In this document: positions 1-11,708 of the stretch, piece after piece
How the letters are laid out: the number at the start of each line of letters is the position of its first letter
Position numbering within the stretch: the first letter of the stretch is position 1
Assembly (NCBI GenBank): GCA_001464765.1
Contig: LNDV01000012.1
Span: 1-64,000 of the forward strand
From: Betaproteobacteria bacterium Ga0077526
GTDB lineage: Bacteria; Pseudomonadota; Gammaproteobacteria; Burkholderiales; Ga0077523
Direction: 5' to 3'
Length of the DNA stretch: 64,000 nt
Program-made: the position numbers and the translations under genes
Notes under the pieces: generated by a model
What the model saw: only the letters and a program-made list of their open reading frames with translations
What the model was told of the DNA's origin: nothing
The model's database searches: none

Positions 1-813
1 CATTCGGCAAAGCTCCTGGGAGGCCGGGTGTTTGGCGACTTCCAGTTTTCCAGACTTTGTCCGAATGAACACCAGATACAACGTATTGAGCCTTCACACC
101 TAGGTCGCTTCGAGTTGGTCGTCGACGACGTACCGGTCGTTTTCCCGCACAAGCAGCCTCGGCGCCCCCTCGAGGTGCTGAAGGCGCTCATCGCGTTTGG
201 TGAAACCGATGTACCCATGCAGAAGTTGGCCGACGCACTCTGGGACAGTGAGGGAGATCTCACCATGAATGCCCTGGACGTGGCGTTGAGCCGGCTGAGA
301 CGCATTCTCCGTGTCCCTGACGCGCTCCGCAGCGAGGACCGCACCATTCGGCTCGATCCCTCGCTAGTGTGGACGGACGTACGCGCCGTCGAAACGATGA
401 CCCGGCTCGACGTGTCGGCAGATCGCGCGGGAGACGGGGATCCGTTGTCGGAGCGGGTGTTCGCCCTGTATCGGGGTGCTTTCCTCGAGACCGAAGCGGA
501 TGCGGCGTGGGCGGTGTCCCGTCGCGCTCGGGTCCGTGACCGACTGGTTCAGTGGGTCACGACGCGGGCCGCCTCGTTTGAGACCTTGGGCAACCATGCG
601 GCGGCGCTCCACTGGTATCTGAAAGGACTGGAGGCCGACAATCTCGCGGAAACCTTCTATCAGGGAACGATGCGTTGCCACCTTGCGCTCGGTCAGGCCG
701 CTCAGGGCCTGCGCTCCTTCGCCAGGATGCACGAGGTGTTCGTCGCGCAGTTGGGTGTGGCCCCTTCTTCAGCCAGTGACAGTCTTGCTCGAGCCCTTCG
801 CGCGGCCGGTTGA
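1..813 (+). CDS. Giant MalT/BTAD-type transcriptional regulator, C-terminal part
   Basis: The frame is open to the window edge, so this is the 3' end of a longer gene; the GTG at 28 is probably internal. What is visible is an OmpR-like winged-helix segment beginning at 'LGRFEL' followed by a bacterial transcriptional activator domain (TPR-like), ending in the family's 'FYQGTMRCH' and 'LGVAPSS' motifs. The same C-terminal architecture closes the two giant regulators at 6816-10097 (minus) and 22447-25632, whose N-terminal halves carry a P-loop STAND-type ATPase and TPRs, so the missing part is probably the same. Its target is unknown. It lies upstream of a secreted cupin gene on the same strand with 209 bp between, in which nothing else was recognised. 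Confidence 0.85.
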   Translation, partial: HSAKLLGGRVFGDFQFSRLCPNEHQIQRIEPSHLGRFELVVDDVPVVFPHKQPRRPLEVLKALIAFGETDVPMQKLADALWDSEGDLTMNALDVALSRLRRILRVPDALRSEDRTIRLDPSLVWTDVRAVETMTRLDVSADRAGDGDPLSERVFALYRGAFLETEADAAWAVSRRARVRDRLVQWVTTRAASFETLGNHAAALHWYLKGLEADNLAETFYQGTMRCHLALGQAAQGLRSFARMHEVFVAQLGVAPSSASDSLARALRAAG

Positions 814-1022
814 GCGATTGATCGCGCCCGCTCCCGAGTTTGGGCGATCGTACGTCGGGGCCTTCAGGAGAATCGGTAAGTCATCGGAAACGACCCAAGC
901 CGTAAAGTGGCTTCGCGGTGAGGGGGCGGCCAGGTGGGCCACTCGATTCCGGATGGCGTCGGCACAGGGGCTGTCGCAATCGCGACGACGCTTTGCCGTC
1001 GATTTAAAAGAGGCTTAGCACG

Positions 1023-1529
1023 ATGAAAGGATCCAACAGGCTGAGGGGCTCCGTGGGGCATATCTTCGGAGTGGCTGGAAGCCCTCGGTGGGCATGGATG
1101 ATTCTTGGGGGCTTCGCGGCGTTTAGTCCGTTGCCGATTGCGGCGCAAGGGCCGATGACGATCGTTCCGATGAAGAGCATTGTATGGACACCGTGCGACT
1201 CTTCGGCGCCAAAACCTGAAGTCTGCCAATTCGCTTACGTTCGCGGGGATCCAGGCAAGGAGCCGAACCACAAGATGATCAAAGCCATGGGGGGATTCGT
1301 GTTTCCTCCGCATTGGCACACGGGCAACGAACATCTGGTGATTCTCAGCGGCACGGTCAACATAGCAGCCGAGGACGGCCAAGAGCGGGACGCGAGGTTG
1401 GTTCCTGGGGACTACCTCAACATTCCCGCGAGGCGGGTTCATTGGGGGTCGTGTCCGACTGATTGCGTCTTCTATCTCTACGTGGACGGTCCCGACACAT
1501 ATTTCGACGCAAAGGTCCAGCGTCCGTGA
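1023..1529 (+). CDS. Secreted cupin-domain protein
   Basis: A 168-aa protein with an N-terminal hydrophobic segment (about residues 25-41) ending in 'PIAAQG', a likely signal peptide, then a single cupin barrel. The first cupin motif is recognisable in 'FPPHWHTGNEHLVILSGT' (His, His and Glu metal ligands) and the second near 'VPGDYLNIPARRVHW'. This fits a small periplasmic metal-binding cupin; the substrate cannot be read from the sequence. Two Cys pairs (near 'TPCDSS' and 'SCPTDC') could form disulfides after export. An AAAAGAGG ribosome-binding site lies about 8 nt before the ATG. It is followed by a tandem-repeat array rather than another gene. Confidence 0.8.
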   Translation: MKGSNRLRGSVGHIFGVAGSPRWAWMILGGFAAFSPLPIAAQGPMTIVPMKSIVWTPCDSSAPKPEVCQFAYVRGDPGKEPNHKMIKAMGGFVFPPHWHTGNEHLVILSGTVNIAAEDGQERDARLVPGDYLNIPARRVHWGSCPTDCVFYLYVDGPDTYFDAKVQRP

Positions 1530-1669
1530 TTGGGGTGGCTGGCGCCAAAGGCGGCTCTGAGGAGGCGATCCGACGATTTGGTCTCGGCCCGGCCGGGTGA
1601 TACCGCGGATCGGCGCAGCGACACTTGGACTCCGTTTCTCTCCTCCCGGGCTACAAGTTCCGCGCCGCG

Positions 1670-2099
1670 TAGCCCGGACGAGGCGCGAATGCGCCGACTC
1701 CGGGGAACGACCATCGCGTATCGCGACCACCGCCCCCGGACTCCGCTGCGCTCCTTCCGGGCTACAAGTTCCGAACCGCGTAGCCCGGACGAGGCGCGGA
1801 TGCGCCGGCTACGGGGATCGATCACCGCGTACCGTGACACCGCCCCCGGACTCCGCTGCGCTCCTTCCGGGCTACAAGTTCCGAACCGCGTGGCCCGGAC
1901 GAGGCGCAGATGCGCCGACTTCGGGGGTAAGTCGCCGCGTACCGCGACCACCGCCCCCGGACTCCGCTGCGCTTCTTCCGGGCTACAAGTTTCGAACCGC
2001 GTAGCCCGGACGAGGCGCGAATGCGCCGACTCCGGGGGTAAGTCACCGCGTACCGCGACCACCGCCCCCGGACTCCGCTCCGCTCCTTCCAGGCTACGA
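1670..2099. repeat. Tandem array of about 111-bp GTAGCCCGG units
   Basis: Four near-identical units begin with TAGCCCGGAC (one reads TGGCCCGGAC) at 1670, 1781, 1891 and 2002, a period of 110-111 bp. A degenerate partial copy lies before the first, from about 1621. Each unit opens with GTAGCCCGGACGAGGCGC and closes with CTTCCGGGCTAC, so the ends are inverted repeats, and an inner GGCGC-GAAT-GCGCC hairpin follows the left end. This resembles the REP-like elements common in Beta- and Gammaproteobacteria. The whole stretch 1530-2174 between the cupin gene and the next gene holds only this array; open frames across it on both strands are by-products of the repetition. Confidence 0.85.
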
Positions 2100-2174
2100 A
2101 TCCGGGGCATCCCGCCTTCCCATGACGCGTTTTGTGGATTCCCACCGTCACCGGGTCTGCGCCAATCGGGTCTG

Positions 2175-2804
2175 TCAACTGGCCAGTACGAACACCTGTT
2201 CGAGGAGCGAACTCCGTCCGTCCGGGAGGGTGAGGATTCGGGTGGCGGTGTCCTGCCGTAGCCCGATGATCAGCTTGCCGATCTCACGTCCACCGGCTTC
2301 GATGGAGGCGAAGCGCTTCAGCGCTGAGGCGGCCGGCACTGTGAAGAGAACTTTCGTCCCGTCGCCGAGGAAGAACGTGGTTCTGAACGTCTCATGTTCT
2401 GCCGACAAGAGCACTTCGTCCCGTCCGGCCTCGCAAAGGTGCGTGCGGTTCGCCGTCAGGCCGGGTTTGCGGATCTCATACTGCCTGCCATCGAGGTCGA
2501 ATCGCTTCAGAACGCCATCGAGCACGACGGTGGGCACGACGACCGTGCTCAGGACTTCATCCCGATGGTTGCGAATCAGCATCTTCATCTCGGCGACCTT
2601 GGCCGTGTCGTGCCATACGGCCCAAAGGAAGCCAGGCCCCACGAGGAGGTCTTTGGTCTGAGTCACCACCTCGGAAGCACGCAAGGCGAGGCTTCCGGCG
2701 TCGCCGGCCCGCCGTGACCGGACTGCCACGACGGTCAGCACTGTCGTGAACAGGGCGATCCCGCCGAACACTGCCACGAACGCCGTCAGTTCCTCATTCG
2801 ACAT
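2175..2804 (-). CDS. Membrane-anchored protein of unknown function
   Basis: About 209 aa counted from the ATG at 2804 (MSNEEL), chosen because the upstream extension has no coding character and a hydrophobic helix follows directly (about residues 8-29, 'FVAVFGGIALFTTVLTVVAV'). The remainder is soluble and beta-rich, with 'VLDGVLKRFDLDGRQYEIRK' suggesting a small barrel-like or tubby-like fold (LURP-one style); that comparison is weak. No catalytic motif was seen. It is transcribed divergently from the tgt fusion, with 192 bp between the starts. The family was not recognised. Confidence 0.6.
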   Translation of the reverse strand: MSNEELTAFVAVFGGIALFTTVLTVVAVRSRRAGDAGSLALRASEVVTQTKDLLVGPGFLWAVWHDTAKVAEMKMLIRNHRDEVLSTVVVPTVVLDGVLKRFDLDGRQYEIRKPGLTANRTHLCEAGRDEVLLSAEHETFRTTFFLGDGTKVLFTVPAASALKRFASIEAGGREIGKLIIGLRQDTATRILTLPDGRSSLLEQVFVLAS

Positions 2805-2864
2805 ACAGAGCCTTGCCCGAAGATCGGTTCCCGATCCGGTATCGGCCACGCAGCCCGAAAATGA

Positions 2865-5060
<2,196 letters not shown>

Positions 5061-5099
5061 CAATAGGGACGCTGGCGACCCGAACACCTCGCCGAGGGA

Positions 5100-6083
5100 T
5101 CAGTCCAGGCGCACGCCCGAGGCCTCGACGAGAGGCTTCCATCGGACCCGCTCGGCCGCCAGCAGTTGGCCGAACCCGTCGGGCGTGGTGCCCAGCCGCT
5201 CGGTCCCCGGAATGTCGTCGACGAAGCCACCGCGTTCGTTCTCGGCGCGGATCGCGGCATTCAGCTCCGCGATGCGCGCGGGCGGTGTGGCGGCCGGGGC
5301 CACGAAGCCACCCCAGAGCGTCCAGTCCCCGTCACTCGCACCGAGCTCGATAAGCGTCGGCACCTCCGGAAATTCGCGGATCCGGTTGCGGCTCGTCACG
5401 CCGAGCGCGCGCAGGCGTCCGCCGGCGATGTGCGCCTGGGTCGACACCGCCGCGTCGAAGACGAAGTGCACGCGACCTTCCAGCAGATCCTCCATCGCCT
5501 TCGGGCCGCTCGCGGCGGGCACGTGCTCAGCCGCGAGATTCGTACGGTTCGCCAGCAGCGCCGCAAACAGGTGAGGCATCGACGCCTTGCCGGGGCTGCC
5601 ATACCGGAGCGGCTGGCCCGAGCGCTTCCCGAGCTCCACGAGGTCCGACAGCGATTGCACCCCGGTGGCCGTGTTCACGGCGAGCACGAGCGGCGCCCGC
5701 CCCGCGACGGTCACGGGGGTGAAGTCGGCCACCGGGTCGTAGGACAAGGAACTCGTCATGAGCGGGTTGAGCACCAGCGTGTTGAACGGCGCGTAGAGGA
5801 GGGTGTGGCCGTCCGCCGCCGCACTGGCCACGATCTTCGCGCCGACGGCGGTGGCACCGCCGGGCCGGTTCTCGACGTTCACCTGCTGATTCCACCGCTG
5901 CGCGAGACGCTCCGCGATCTTGCGGCAGAACACGTCCGGCAGGCTGCCTGCCGGGGCCGGCACGACGATGGTCACGGGACGTTCCGGAAACTGCCCAGCC
6001 GCTCCCGCCGCCGTGGTGCCCAGCCAGCCGTTCAGCAGCCCCGCGCCCGCCATGGCGCAGAAGCGTCTTCTTTCGGGTTTCAA
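5100..6083 (-). CDS. Bug/TctC-family periplasmic solute-binding protein
   Basis: A 327-aa protein with an N-terminal 'RRRF' followed by a hydrophobic stretch ending 'TTAAGAAG', which looks like an export (possibly Tat) signal, then the canonical start of Bug proteins 'FPERPVTIVVPAPAGSLPD'. Other family marks are 'NVENRPGGATAVGA' and a late 'EVPTLIELG'. The family binds carboxylates, often for a tripartite tricarboxylate transporter, and is greatly expanded in Betaproteobacteria. No TctA or TctB subunit lies nearby, so this is one of the usual orphan Bug genes; the ligand is unknown. It converges on the tgt fusion with a 39-bp gap. Confidence 0.9.
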   Translation of the reverse strand: MKPERRRFCAMAGAGLLNGWLGTTAAGAAGQFPERPVTIVVPAPAGSLPDVFCRKIAERLAQRWNQQVNVENRPGGATAVGAKIVASAAADGHTLLYAPFNTLVLNPLMTSSLSYDPVADFTPVTVAGRAPLVLAVNTATGVQSLSDLVELGKRSGQPLRYGSPGKASMPHLFAALLANRTNLAAEHVPAASGPKAMEDLLEGRVHFVFDAAVSTQAHIAGGRLRALGVTSRNRIREFPEVPTLIELGASDGDWTLWGGFVAPAATPPARIAELNAAIRAENERGGFVDDIPGTERLGTTPDGFGQLLAAERVRWKPLVEASGVRLD

Positions 6084-6299
6084 GTCTTGTTCTCCTGTTG
6101 ATGACAGGCCGCGTGGATTGAGACGCCAGCGCCGCCTCCCCGGACAGTGCGGATGTTACGAGGAAACGGCGCCTGGAATGCGCTCACCCTGCGCCGCTCC
6201 GGCGATACGTTCGGATCGCCAATCCATCAGGGATCCGTCATGGCAGCCCCCGTAACCTGAAGCCCGAGTTGATCCTGTTCCTACCTCGGAGGAAATTGC

Positions 6300-6791
6300 A
6301 TGAGCATTTCGTACAAGATGAGCATCCTCGGCGCAGCGCTCGCGGTCATTGCGGGGGGCGCGGCGGCGCAGTCCATCCCCAAGAGCGGATCGCTCGCCCT
6401 GCATACGGCGTTCAAGGGCAGTGGGGAACTGCATCAGGTCAGCGACACGCGGATGTACTTGTTCGGGACCTGGCTGGGCATCAGCTACAACGACGCGGGC
6501 AGCGGGCTGTTCCACGCAGCGCAGGTGGTGTGCGGCGGGGCCAGCGATATGGTGAACGGTGCCGGCTCGAGTGGCGGTTTCTGCACCTTCAGCGATGGCG
6601 GTGACAAGGTGCACGGCGAATGGAAAGGCGTCATTTCGCCGACTGCTCCCTACGAGGGCTCCGGCAAGTTTCTTGGCGGCACCGGAAAGTTCACGGGTGT
6701 CACTGGGGGCTGGTCGTTCAAATGCGTACCAGTGAACCTGAACACGTCGCAATGGACCTGCCAGCAGAAGGTGGACTACCGTCTGCCTTGA
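6300..6791 (+). CDS. Small secreted protein, possibly an allene-oxide-cyclase-like barrel
   Basis: A 163-aa protein with a clear signal peptide ending 'AGGAAAQS' (residues 1-24). The ATG is preceded by a strong GGAGGA site (6288-6293). The mature part is Gly- and aromatic-rich, with 'EGSGKFLGGTGKFTGVTGGW', a pattern seen in allene oxide cyclase/dirigent-like barrels; four Cys could form disulfides. Function is unknown. It converges on the giant regulator at 6816-10097 with only 24 bp between stop codons. Confidence 0.7.
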   Translation: MSISYKMSILGAALAVIAGGAAAQSIPKSGSLALHTAFKGSGELHQVSDTRMYLFGTWLGISYNDAGSGLFHAAQVVCGGASDMVNGAGSSGGFCTFSDGGDKVHGEWKGVISPTAPYEGSGKFLGGTGKFTGVTGGWSFKCVPVNLNTSQWTCQQKVDYRLP

Positions 6792-6815
6792 GACGGCGGG
6801 GCCGCGTCTGCGGGC

Positions 6816-9800
6816 TCAGGCGCCTTCGACGATCTGCCGGCGAAGGCGCTCCGACTCTTCCGACGGCGCGATGCCGAGCACCACCGACAGGGTCTGCCGC
6901 AGGCGCCGAAAGACGGCGGCGACCTCCGCCTTGCGTCCCCGCAGGGCGTGGCAGCGCATGAGCCCCTGGTAGAGGCGTTCGGCCAGGGGCTCGGCGTCGA
7001 TGCCGCGGAGGTACAGCCGCTCGGCGGCCTCGGTGTCGGATGCTTCGAGAGGTTGCGCGATTCGTTCCACCAGTCGCAGGAACGTGTCGCGCAACTGCAG
7101 CCGCTCGCCGGCACTCCAGGGCTGGTCGTCGTCGTGCGGCAGCAACGGGCCGCGGTAGAGGTCGAGGGCACGGACGTGGTCGCGAGGTTCCGGACTTTGC
7201 GCAAGCCGCTCGAACGCGTTCACATCGACCCACACCAGCGCCGGGTCGAGCGAGAGGCGTCCTTCGGTCAGGCGGACGGCTTCCGGCAATTCGAGGATCT
7301 TGCGCAAACGATAGAGCGCCGCAGCCTGGGCAGCGACGGCCGCGTCGCCCTCCTGGTCCGCCCAGAACAAATTGCGCGCAGACTCCACGGACAGACCACG
7401 CGCACCGCCAAGCGCGATCGCCTTGAGCAATGCGAGCAGCTTCTTCGGGGCTTTCCGTCCGAAGTCGAGCGGCTGGCCGAGGCGGCGCAGTTCGAAGCCG
7501 CCCAGCAGGCAGATCTCCAGGTTGTGCGGCCAGTGCAGTTCATCGGGTGACGGGGGCGCGATGCGCCACTCCCCAACCAGGGCGAGCACGCGCGCCCGTT
7601 CGATGTCTTCCTTCCACGCGAGCGAGAAGAGTGCAGGCAGGAAGGGTCTGGCCCAGTACAACGCAGCGATGCGTTTGTGATTGAAGCCCTTCGCAAAGCA
7701 GTCCTTCAGGTGCGTGATGGCACCGGCCTCATCGCCACGCGTCAGCGCCGCATGCGCTCGCAGTCCGGCATAGAGCGCTTCGGGATAGTTGCAGACCGTA
7801 CCTGCGAGCCCGGCTTCCGAGTCGGCGATGAGTGCCTCCGCGATCTCGAATTGCCCGGCGGCCATCCGATAAACCGCCTGCATCGATTGCGCCCAGGCGA
7901 GCCCCGCCATGATGAACCCGCTCTCGCGCCACGCTTCCCGGGCGCGCTCCCCGACTTCAATCGCTTTGGCGATGTTGCCCGATGCGAAGTGCACGAGCGC
8001 ATCGCAAGTCGCGGCGTAGGACTCGGGCGGCGCTTCCAGCGCGGCGCCCTCCAGGGCTCGCAGGCGGGCAGCGCCCTGATTTGCCGCCTCGAGGCGGCCC
8101 AGGTGCGTCAGGCACTGCAGCTGGTACCAGGCGTGGATACCGGCAAGTGCCGCGAACCCGTGCTGAATGGCGAGAGCGTGCGTGGCTTCCGTGCACTCCA
8201 GCGCTTTCTCGTACTGCGCGTCGAAGTAGTACCAGACCAGCAGCCAGCCGACGGCTAGCGCGCGGGACATCACCGCGAGTTGCTCGCCAGCCAGCCAGCG
8301 CTCCATCACCGCGATGACTCGGGCCGCAAGGGATTCGTCGCAGCAGAAGTGAGCGTAGGCGATCAGTCCGGTAGCGGCCTGGATCGCCTGGGTGGGGTGG
8401 AGATGACCCGCGAGGAGTTCGCGTTCCAGCACCTTTACCGCGGTGCCGATCATCGGGTGATCGGGGCGTCGGTACAGGCACGTGTAGAGGAGGGTATGCC
8501 AGGCCCGCACTGCCACGGCCGGTTGGGTTGGCGGGCGGGACGCCAGCAGTCCGGCGAGGACGTCGATCCAGCGGTCCCACGGCTTGTAGGACGCACTAGT
8601 CATCACAATCGTTTCCATCAGCGTGAAGGCGGCAATCAGCTGGCCGTCCTCGTCATCCTGTTCCCGAAAACGGTTGTAGGCGGCCTCCGCGGTCGCGATG
8701 GCCTCCGCAGGTGCAGTGGATGTGGACACATGCGCGCTGTAGAGGAGCAGCCATGGGTCCGCCGCGAGCGACTCTGCCGGCAACCGCGACAGCCATTCCC
8801 GCAGTTCCGGGAGCCTGCCCTGGTCGATCATCGTCTGAGCCCCGGCCAGGACGAGACGCGCAACGTCGGGCGTCCTGCCGAGGACGTGGTACTGCTCCAT
8901 CGCCCGGGTTACGAGTCCGGTGCGCTCGAGGATGGCGGCGACCTTGGGCCGGAGCGCCGTGAGTTCTGCGGCGGGCTGGTCGCGCTCCAGCCGCTCCAGC
9001 AGAAAGGCACGGAACAGATCGTGGTAGCGGAAGCTGGCTTCGTGCGAACCGGGTGCAGGCTCGTGGCGCATGGTGAAGAAATGCCGCCGGTAGAGCCCTT
9101 CGAGCAGATCTCCCGCGCGGCTGTCGCCCGTCAGTTCGCAGGCCTGGGCGGGCGTCACCGTTGGCAGCAGGGCGGTGTGCAGCAGGAGGGTCTGCAGCGG
9201 AGGCTCGGCCGATGCGAACAGCTCGTCCGCGAAGTAGCCGAAGACGGCTTCGCGCGAGGACAGGTCGAGTTGGCGGGCGGTCTCGTGGGCACCGGCTGCG
9301 CGCGTGCGAGCCAGCAGCAGGACGAGCCCCGCGACCCAACCGCCGGCCAGTGAATGAATCGACGCGACGTCGGCGTCCGGCACCGATGCCAGCGAACCGG
9401 CCACCGCGCGGGCTTCCGTGAGATCCAGTTCGAGATCGGCGGCGCCGAGCACGCCGGCTTCACGGTTGGCCTCCAGCTTGATGAACTCGACGGGCAACTG
9501 GTGACGACTGAGGGCGATCACGGTGATGCCGGCCGGCGCCTCGTCGACCGCGGTCCGCAGGATGGTGTGGAACGAATCCGTCGACGACTCGTGACAGTTG
9601 TCGAAAACGATCGTGCACTCCGCGGGCAGCAGAGGGAAGAACTGCCGGAAGAACTGGCGGCAGAACGCCGGGATGTCGGCCCTGTGTTCGGGCAGCAGAT
9701 ACGGCAGCGCATCGGCGGCGGGATCGATCCCGCGGGCGAGCGCGACGAGGTACGAGATGGTCGATGCCGGATCGCGGTCACCCTCATCCACGTGATACCA

Positions 9801-10097
9801 GTAGGACGCCCGCTCGCGGCGACGGAGGTAGTCGGCGACGAGCGTCGTCTTGCCGCTGCCCGCGGGCCCGCACACCCAGATGCAGGGCAAGTCCGCGAAA
9901 TCGTCGAGCCGGCGGATCAGCCGCTCCCGAGCGGCTACCGGTGGTAGGCGCGGCAGGGACAACTTTGCCAGTTGCGGGACGCGAGCGGGAAGGCGAGTGT
10001 TCAAGGAGGCGGCTCGTAGCGGGTGGACCACAAGGCCTGCGGCCAGGCAGGCGCACGACAACGGTGAACGGCTGCTACATGAGTGGCAAGACGGCAC
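6816..10097 (-). CDS. Giant STAND ATPase/BTAD transcriptional regulator (MalT-like)
   Basis: 1093 aa from the ATG at 10097; a TTG at 10004 (residue 32) is an alternative start because the homologous core begins around 'PRLPPVAARERL'. Order of parts: P-loop NTPase with Walker A 'GPAGSGKTT' (77-85) and Walker B-like 'TIVFDN'; a long helical TPR-like middle (about 350-840); an OmpR-type winged helix starting at 'LLGGFELRRLG'; and a C-terminal BTAD with 'LYQGLMRCH'. STAND proteins of this plan act as inducer-gated transcription activators. Close in layout to the regulators at 22447-25632 and 1-813, but the winged helix sits near the C terminus before the BTAD instead of the LuxR HTH of MalT. The target is unknown; the nearest candidate is the secreted-protein gene at 6300. 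Confidence 0.85.
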   Translation of the reverse strand: MPSCHSCSSRSPLSCACLAAGLVVHPLRAASLNTRLPARVPQLAKLSLPRLPPVAARERLIRRLDDFADLPCIWVCGPAGSGKTTLVADYLRRRERASYWYHVDEGDRDPASTISYLVALARGIDPAADALPYLLPEHRADIPAFCRQFFRQFFPLLPAECTIVFDNCHESSTDSFHTILRTAVDEAPAGITVIALSRHQLPVEFIKLEANREAGVLGAADLELDLTEARAVAGSLASVPDADVASIHSLAGGWVAGLVLLLARTRAAGAHETARQLDLSSREAVFGYFADELFASAEPPLQTLLLHTALLPTVTPAQACELTGDSRAGDLLEGLYRRHFFTMRHEPAPGSHEASFRYHDLFRAFLLERLERDQPAAELTALRPKVAAILERTGLVTRAMEQYHVLGRTPDVARLVLAGAQTMIDQGRLPELREWLSRLPAESLAADPWLLLYSAHVSTSTAPAEAIATAEAAYNRFREQDDEDGQLIAAFTLMETIVMTSASYKPWDRWIDVLAGLLASRPPTQPAVAVRAWHTLLYTCLYRRPDHPMIGTAVKVLERELLAGHLHPTQAIQAATGLIAYAHFCCDESLAARVIAVMERWLAGEQLAVMSRALAVGWLLVWYYFDAQYEKALECTEATHALAIQHGFAALAGIHAWYQLQCLTHLGRLEAANQGAARLRALEGAALEAPPESYAATCDALVHFASGNIAKAIEVGERAREAWRESGFIMAGLAWAQSMQAVYRMAAGQFEIAEALIADSEAGLAGTVCNYPEALYAGLRAHAALTRGDEAGAITHLKDCFAKGFNHKRIAALYWARPFLPALFSLAWKEDIERARVLALVGEWRIAPPSPDELHWPHNLEICLLGGFELRRLGQPLDFGRKAPKKLLALLKAIALGGARGLSVESARNLFWADQEGDAAVAAQAAALYRLRKILELPEAVRLTEGRLSLDPALVWVDVNAFERLAQSPEPRDHVRALDLYRGPLLPHDDDQPWSAGERLQLRDTFLRLVERIAQPLEASDTEAAERLYLRGIDAEPLAERLYQGLMRCHALRGRKAEVAAVFRRLRQTLSVVLGIAPSEESERLRRQIVEGA

Positions 10098-10318
10098 GCC
10101 GGACGCTATCGCTCGGCGGCATGGACGTCAATTGCCGATCGGCAAGTCGGGCTGGCGCAATCCTTGGCACCACGCAATGTAGTGAGGACCCGCGCGACTG
10201 AGGGGGTGTCACGGCGTTTACACACGCAGACGCACCCGTTCCGGCTATCCTTGCCCCGTTGTCCGCCGCCGGCGAATTCGCCCGGCGGCGGTACCCCACC
10301 ACTCCACGGAGGCAGTCC

Positions 10319-10993
10319 ATGCTGAAGCTGTGCGGTTTCCCGGCAAGCAACTATCACAACAAGGTGAAGCTCGCGCTGCTCGAGAAGAACGTGGCCTTCG
10401 AAGAGGAGATCGTCTATCCCTCGAAGGATCCGGCGCTGTATGCGGCATCGCCCATGGGCAAGGTGCCGTTCCTTCGCACCGACCGCGGACCGGTCGCGGA
10501 GTCCCAGGTGATCCTCGACTACCTGGAGGATGCCTATCCTGCGCACCCGCTGTACCCGACAGACGCCTACGAGCGCGCCCGCGTGCGCGAGATCATCACG
10601 ATCCTCGAACTGCATCTCGAACTCGTGGTGCGGCGGGTCTACGGGGAGGCATTCTTCGGCGGCAAGGCCCCCGATCCGGTCAAGACCGAAGTGGAAAAGC
10701 TGCTGGTCAAGGGATTGACGGCCCTCGCGAGCCGCTGCGATTTCTCGGCGTTCGCCGCCGGGGATGCCTTCACGGCGGCTGACTGCGCGGCCTCCATGCA
10801 CCTGCCGGGCCTAGCGTTCGCGACCAAGGTGGTCTTCGGTCGGGACATGCTCGCCGAACTTCTCCCGGCCGCGAAGACCTACACCAAGCGGATCGGCGAA
10901 CGTCCCACCGTCGCCCGGGTGAACGAGGAACGCAAGGCCGGGCTCGCGGGGTTCAACGACTACATCGCGGCGAAATCGAAGGGCGGAAGCTGA
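10319..10993 (+). CDS. Glutathione S-transferase family protein
   Basis: 224 aa from ATG 10319, which has a GGAGG site 6 nt upstream (10308-10312). The thioredoxin-like N-terminal domain is clear: beta-1 'MLKLCGFPASNYHNKVKLAL', the cis-Pro 'GKVPFL' and the glutathione gamma-glutamyl site 'VAESQVILDYLED'. An all-helical C-terminal domain follows with the usual 'FTAADC' N-capping box. This is a cytosolic GST of the beta/zeta-like type common in Betaproteobacteria. Detoxification or a specific isomerisation are both possible; the substrate cannot be told. Confidence 0.9.
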   Translation: MLKLCGFPASNYHNKVKLALLEKNVAFEEEIVYPSKDPALYAASPMGKVPFLRTDRGPVAESQVILDYLEDAYPAHPLYPTDAYERARVREIITILELHLELVVRRVYGEAFFGGKAPDPVKTEVEKLLVKGLTALASRCDFSAFAAGDAFTAADCAASMHLPGLAFATKVVFGRDMLAELLPAAKTYTKRIGERPTVARVNEERKAGLAGFNDYIAAKSKGGS

Positions 10994-11084
10994 GGGCTGA
11001 GGCGACTGCACTCTCGCGAAGTCCTGTCGCCTTTCCGTCTCTTGCTGCGCTGCCTTGGCGGTCTACGGGCGCGGCCCGGGTGTT

Positions 11085-11708
11085 CTACAGCCGCTGCCGT
11101 ATCGCCCACGCCACCAGCTCGGCGGCGTTGCGCAGCCCGAGCTTGCGGGCGATGTTCTCGCGGTGCTTGCGTACCGTGTGCTCCGAAATTCCCAGTTCGC
11201 GTCCGATGGCCTTGCTCGGCAGCCCCTGGCCCACCCGCGTGGCGATGTCGAGCTCGCGGGGGGTGAGGGGTTCGCCGTCCGCCTCGCCGGGACTCTCGAA
11301 CACGTGGGCCAGTTCGGCGCTCACCAGGTAACCTCCTGCCGCCACCGCGTCGATCGCGGCGATGAGTCCGTCGGTATCATCGGTCTTGAGGAGGTAGCCA
11401 TGGGCACCGAACGACAATGCCGTGCGTACGGACGCCGAGTCCTGCCGCGCGGTGATCACGAGCACGCGAGTGTGCAGTTCGTCTGCGGCCAGCGCGCGCA
11501 TCACTTCCAGCCCGTCGAGCTTGGGCAGCCCGAGATCGAGGAGCAGCACGTCCGGCCGCAGCTCCCGCGTGAGGCGCAGCGCGGTGTCGCCGTCGGCGGC
11601 TTCCCCCACCCAGCGCAGGCGCGGCTCGCGGGACAGGACGAGCTTCAGTCCCTGCCGGACCAGCACGTGGTCTTCGGCGACGAGTATGCGGATTTCGTTG
11701 GTTTCCAT
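11085..11708 (-). CDS. NarL/FixJ-type response regulator
   Basis: 207 aa from the ATG at 11708. Receiver domain: acidic pair 'AEDH' (residues 11-14), phosphoacceptor Asp58 in 'LLLDLG', and a Lys in 'GYLLKTDD'. LuxR-type HTH at the C terminus from 'LTPRELDIATRVGQGL' to 'HTVRKHRENIARKLGL'. It is divergent from, and almost certainly paired with, the histidine kinase that starts at 11707; the two start codons overlap in the palindrome CCATGG, so each leader lies in the other gene's coding region. Targets are unknown. Confidence 0.92.
   Translation of the reverse strand: METNEIRILVAEDHVLVRQGLKLVLSREPRLRWVGEAADGDTALRLTRELRPDVLLLDLGLPKLDGLEVMRALAADELHTRVLVITARQDSASVRTALSFGAHGYLLKTDDTDGLIAAIDAVAAGGYLVSAELAHVFESPGEADGEPLTPRELDIATRVGQGLPSKAIGRELGISEHTVRKHRENIARKLGLRNAAELVAWAIRQRL

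Noticed and set aside
683-1018. 111-aa frame after the first regulator
   Set aside because: It begins inside the regulator in another frame and has no recognisable domain or start site.
1670-2099. CRISPR array
   Set aside because: The whole 111-bp unit is conserved, with no short repeat and unique spacer structure, and no cas genes are present.
1478-2261. Long open frames on both strands across the repeat array
   Set aside because: They encode the same Arg/Ser/Pro-rich peptide over and over because the 111-bp unit is divisible by three; no start signal or family similarity.
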